A stretch of 64,000 nt of DNA from Dicaeum eximium (lineage: Eukaryota > Chordata > Aves > Passeriformes > Dicaeidae), in assembly GCA_013396995.1 (NCBI GenBank), contig VWZP01005263.1, positions 623,744 through 687,743 on the forward strand. Direction: 5' to 3'. Positions 60,746 through 64,000 of the stretch are shown in pieces. Numbering within the stretch: the stretch's first letter is position 1; every line of letters starts with the position of its first letter. The notes under the pieces were generated by a model. It saw nothing but the letters and a program-made list of their open reading frames with translations, did not search any database and was not told the DNA's origin. Made by a program: the position numbers and the translations under genes.

Positions 60746-60773
60746 GGCCGGGCCGGGCCGGGCCGGGCCGGGC
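60746..60773. repeat. GGCCG pentanucleotide array, about 5.6 units
   Basis: GGCCG is repeated without interruption. It lies immediately after the minisatellite and is part of the CpG island. Confidence 0.95.
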
Positions 60774-61080
60774 TCAGGGCAGCCCACGAGGGGCCCCGGC
60801 CGCGCCCCAAGCGACCCCGCCGGCCGCGGCCCCGGAGCGGCGAGGGACGAGGAGGGGCTGCATCCGTGCACAGACAGCCCCGGCCCGCGGCATTCAGGAG
60901 CGGCTGGAAGCAGGGATGTGAAAATCCGTGCCAGAACCCTCCCCAGTGCTGCTGCTCTCCCGGCCGAGGCAGGTGCTGGGCTGGCGGCGGGGAGGCAAAG
61001 GCGTGTGGGCTCTGCGCTCTGCTGACACCCCGCTGTCCCCACACCCTGCAGCCTTTCGGGGACACCCAGGTTTAATGGAA

Positions 61081-62153
61081 GCCCCGAGGACTGAAGGTCA
61101 GGGAGACGCCTTCGCTGGAACAGGGCGTTGAGGCTCAACGCCTCCGTGCACAGCCATCGGCATCTCTGCTGTATCAGGACAAGCTGGGACAACATTGCTC
61201 AGGACTGTGGGTCTTGATGAATTAACAATTGAGAGCAGCACCCAGGGACACTCCATCCTCTACCCCCGCTGGAAAGTTGAGGACACTGCTTGATTTGTTA
61301 TTTACTGGGGATCTTTTTTTTCTGCATGGCTGAGAAACACCAGTTCTAGCGAACTTCTGCTCTCGCTTTAATTGCTTCCATGTAAGATGTCATATTGAGA
61401 TGCATTAAAAACAATGACATTTATTAATTTAAAAAAAGATAAAATCAAGTCACAAAGTCCACAGGGCTTCAAAAAAAGCAATGAGAGAGGCAGGGTAAGT
61501 TCTGTCCTCATCACACACTGCACCATGATTATAGGCCTGCACACTTCACTGTCCGTCGCAAGTGACACAGTTTTAAAAGCCAGAATTTGGAGGGAAAAAA
61601 GTGGGTGCAGCAATAGTGAACGAAAATGATCATTTCAGAGAGTGCTGAAATACAGGCAGCGTGCATCGAGGGCACTGAGATGTTGTCACACTGTGCCGGG
61701 TCAACCCGATACGGTGATAGATAGCTCGGGATGGAGCTGCCTGTCTGCCAACTACAGCCTTGCAGATCCTTGGCCTTTTGCTTTTCACTTGATAAGTTAA
61801 GTCACATCCTGGACTATTTTTGCATTGTGTTGGCTTAGAGCTCACAAATCTGAATGCACTCAGCCCTCAGAGTGACAAATGTTATTCTCGGTCCTCCCCC
61901 GCAATTTCAGGCAGTCAAGAATTAGATGCAGCAGAGTGTACAGTATTTTAATCTATTGATTTGTACCTGCTGTGCCCAAAAAAGTTCCTTAGAGAAGCCT
62001 TAAAATTATGAAGTGGTTCAGTGCTCAGCTCCCTCCTAAAAAGACGAGTTCTTTGTCGGCCGCTCACCTCTGCCACGTTCTGGGATGTGCTACATCATAT
62101 TAGTCATTCTGAGACCTGCACTTAAAACAGAGATCTGAATCATTTGGTTACAG

Positions 62154-62157
<4 letters not shown>
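61081..62157. other. Unique non-coding DNA, no gene seen
   Basis: Right after the CpG island lies a near-perfect palindrome GGCGTTGAGGCTCAACGCC (about 61124-61142). The rest is AT-leaning, repeat-free and without long frames. 61680-62060 could be conserved non-coding DNA, but no strong motif set supports it. Confidence 0.45.

Positions 62158-62192
<35 letters not shown>
62158..62192. repeat. TG dinucleotide microsatellite, about 17.5 units
   Basis: Thirty-five bases of uninterrupted TG. Confidence 0.98.
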
Positions 62193-62194
<2 letters not shown>

Positions 62195-63447
62195 AAGCAG
62201 GATTGGTTTTTGTCAGAGCTGAACAAACAAAATCTATCCCACTCTCCATAGTTACCCCCGGAATGCCCAAGCCTCATGGCAGCCGCTCACAACACAGCGA
62301 TTCGGAAAGAGGGAGGGAAAGAAGTGTAGTAAAAAAACCTTAATTCCTAACATTGAAGTATGTAGGATTTTTTTTTTTTCCTGCATGAAATTTTAAATTC
62401 AGCCATCTGAACAGGTGTCAGAAACAGTGGGTCCATTTAGCTCCTCTGATGATCGGAGTAATAAATATAGAGGATTTCCTTTCAACACAGCACATGCTGA
62501 AATGACACCAATGTAGTTCTGGCATCTGAGCAGATAATTCTGATATATGCATCATTTCCTCCCTAAATCCAGGAAGCAGCTACACTCTCTATCTGATATT
62601 AGTATATTATGTCAAATAGAAATTGGTATTAAAATTATGAATGATTCTAGATCAAGAACTTCCTACACACTACGCAGAGGGAGGGGGAGGAAACAGCTGC
62701 ACAAAAGCTTTCGGAAGGGAAAGGAAAAAAAGAGCTGGGAAAGTTCATTTTTTAAACTAAAAATTTGCTGCCATGTTTCGCGTGGGGGGAGTTTTCAAGT
62801 GACATTTTGATTCAGCGCTGGAGTTTTTGTTTTAATAGGGTGATGAAGACTTTCTAATAAATAGAAGCTCTCTCCGCTCAGTTTGCAAACGGGCACTTCT
62901 TGCTGCATGCCTAGGGAGAAATAGTTGAGGAAATAAATATGAGCTGGTGTGACTGGGATATTTCCCTCCCTTCTCCCGTCTTTTTTTTAGGATTCAGTCC
63001 AGGATGACATTTTTTCAAGCAGGGAAAATGCTGCAGCAAAACCAAAAAAATACTCTCGGCTTCTGCTCAGCAGAAGCCTGAAAGCTGGGCAGAAGAGGGT
63101 TGTGTTTCATTTTAGGAGGTGGAAATAAACGCTTAGAGGCAAGGTGGGCTGCGGAGGGAGGAGGGGGCTGATTCTCAGTGCACACCATTCCCAGCCAGCA
63201 AAGGGCTGCTGTCCATGCACGCATCTCCCAGCACCGTCACATGAAAGTTCTTTGTAATGTAGTTAATAAATGGAAAGGCACTACAGGACTATGGGAAAAA
63301 TAGGATGTTGTTAGCGATGGGCAGATTAAGACCACACACACCTTTTGACACCCAATTGCCCGGCTCAGGCAGCATTCCACCTGCTTTTTACCTGTGGGAG
63401 AACAGTGGGATCCTGCTCCTCTTTGAAAACCCCAGGGATTGCACCTC
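62193..63447. other. Unique non-coding DNA, no gene seen
   Basis: AT-leaning unique DNA with a 12-T run near 62370 and frames under about 90 codons. 62820-62960 is repeat-free and ordered, but nothing specific is identifiable. Confidence 0.5.
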
Positions 63448-63476
63448 TGAGTTCAATGGGAGCAGGATTGAGGCCA
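63448..63476 (+). repeat. Short remnant of the ancient sauropsid palindromic repeat
   Basis: TGAGTTCAATGGGAGCAGGA followed by TTGAGGCC matches one arm of the repeat (GACTTCAATGGGAGCAGGATNGGGCC) over about 28 bases. It is so short that a chance match cannot be excluded. Confidence 0.35.
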
Positions 63477-64000
63477 GAGTCAAGCAAGGGGTGATTAATG
63501 AATGTAGGTTATTCAGAGCAGAGCGGTTCCAATTAGTCCTCAGCAAGCAGTCCTGCGGCAAAGGTGGGCGCTCCCCTGCAATGACTCATACAGAGAACCC
63601 CAATACTCACTTTGCTTTAGTGAATATTAAAATGTGTACCTAAGTTTTTTTTCCTCCTTCAGTTGGCCAGTTGGCATGTTTCAGGCTAAAATTCAAGTGC
63701 AGCCTAAGGAAGGTTGCATTTTTTTTTTTTAAATTTGCAAAGCAAGATTGTCATCACAATGCCAAACTGGAAGAAAGCTTTTTTTCCCTTCTCAGGTTGG
63801 GGGTGTGATGAGAATTTTCCCTTTGTCACCCTGTTCTAGGAAGTCTGTTTCTAGGAAGGTTTTCTCTTATCTCTCAAATCATTCAAATAGGATGTTTGGT
63901 TTTTTCCTCCGTGAAAGAAGATACTTAAGGGAGGCAGCAGTGCTCTCCTCGCTCTTCACTACTCAGTCAATTCACAGTACTTTTAAAATCCTATTGCCTG
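63477..64000. other. Unique non-coding DNA to the window edge
   Basis: The stretch contains a good splice-acceptor match: a T/C tract ending in CTTCAG at 63662, with a CCTAA branch-point-like word at 63639. Downstream, no clear donor or coding frame appears before the window ends. An 11-T run lies near 63720. Confidence 0.4.

Larger units (their letters stand above)
60150..61080. promoter_or_regulatory. CpG island
   Basis: G+C rises abruptly and CpG is frequent, in contrast with the CpG-poor DNA of the rest of the window. Part of the CpG content comes from the minisatellite (60425-60735), but the flanks are also CpG-rich: 60165-60260 (GGGCCGGGCGGCCCGCGG, and the palindrome AGCGGAGCTCCGCT at 60207-60220) and 60775-60900 (CCGGCCGCGCCCC, CCGCCGGCCGCGGCCCCGG). 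CpG islands commonly mark vertebrate promoters, so an unannotated transcript could start here in either direction. No TATA box, first exon or initiating frame is convincing. Confidence 0.65.

Noticed and set aside
60170..61195. 341-codon minus-strand frame and 274-codon plus-strand frame
   Set aside because: Both are products of the GC-rich minisatellite; the peptides are Pro/Gly/Ala repeats mirroring the DNA repeat.
1..64000. CRISPR array, operon, prophage, integrated virus or other compact gene system
   Set aside because: There are no regularly spaced repeats, no gene clusters, and no long terminal repeats or primer-binding sites that I could recognise; the window is typical low-gene vertebrate DNA.

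Overview
The window looks like nuclear DNA from a bird, or at least a sauropsid. The evidence is two CR1 LINE tails (47205-47600 and 20536-20604), one older CR1/L3-like LINE fragment (2491-2795), several decayed repeats of the kind common in turtles, crocodilians and birds, a low density of interspersed repeats, no Alu, B1 or L1-like sequence, and a GC-rich minisatellite in a CpG island. There is no operon, ribosome-binding site or dense gene packing, so nothing is prokaryotic. The species cannot be named from the sequence.

I found no protein-coding gene that I recognise. Nearly all of the 64 kb reads as intergenic or intronic DNA: stop codons are frequent in every frame, and the longest open frames either lie in low-complexity DNA or show no codon-position signal where I counted them by hand. 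The one exception is a short minus-strand frame at 17334-17537. It has a clear third-position GC excess and encodes a hydrophobic peptide of at least 56 residues with two possible membrane segments. It could be a small gene, a last exon or a chance product, and it is reported as a candidate only.

Layout: 1-17 kb is AT-rich unique DNA with scattered ancient repeats, a 28-bp tandem duplication, a purine tract, a hairpin and a homeodomain-site-rich block at 13.3-13.6 kb. At 17.3-18.6 kb there is a GC-richer patch with the candidate exon, a TATA-like site and a double E-box palindrome. 20-48 kb is mostly unique DNA with CR1 and MIR-like remnants, a T-rich tract, simple repeats and a perfect 19-bp hairpin at 43.1 kb. 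48-59 kb holds a 34-base assembly gap, a MIR-like element and two blocks that look like candidate conserved non-coding elements (52.2 and 57.8 kb). 59.8-61.1 kb is the most distinctive part: about 320 bp of nearly pure purine ending in an AAAAAG hexamer array runs straight into a CpG island that contains a G-rich minisatellite and a GGCCG array. The last 3 kb is unique DNA with a TG microsatellite.

No genes can be linked into a pathway. I looked for an undescribed system and did not see one. The best leads are the small membrane-protein frame, the purine tract plus CpG island, and the candidate enhancers. Boundaries of repeats and candidate regulatory blocks are by eye. Repeat identities come from memory of consensus features, not from a search.
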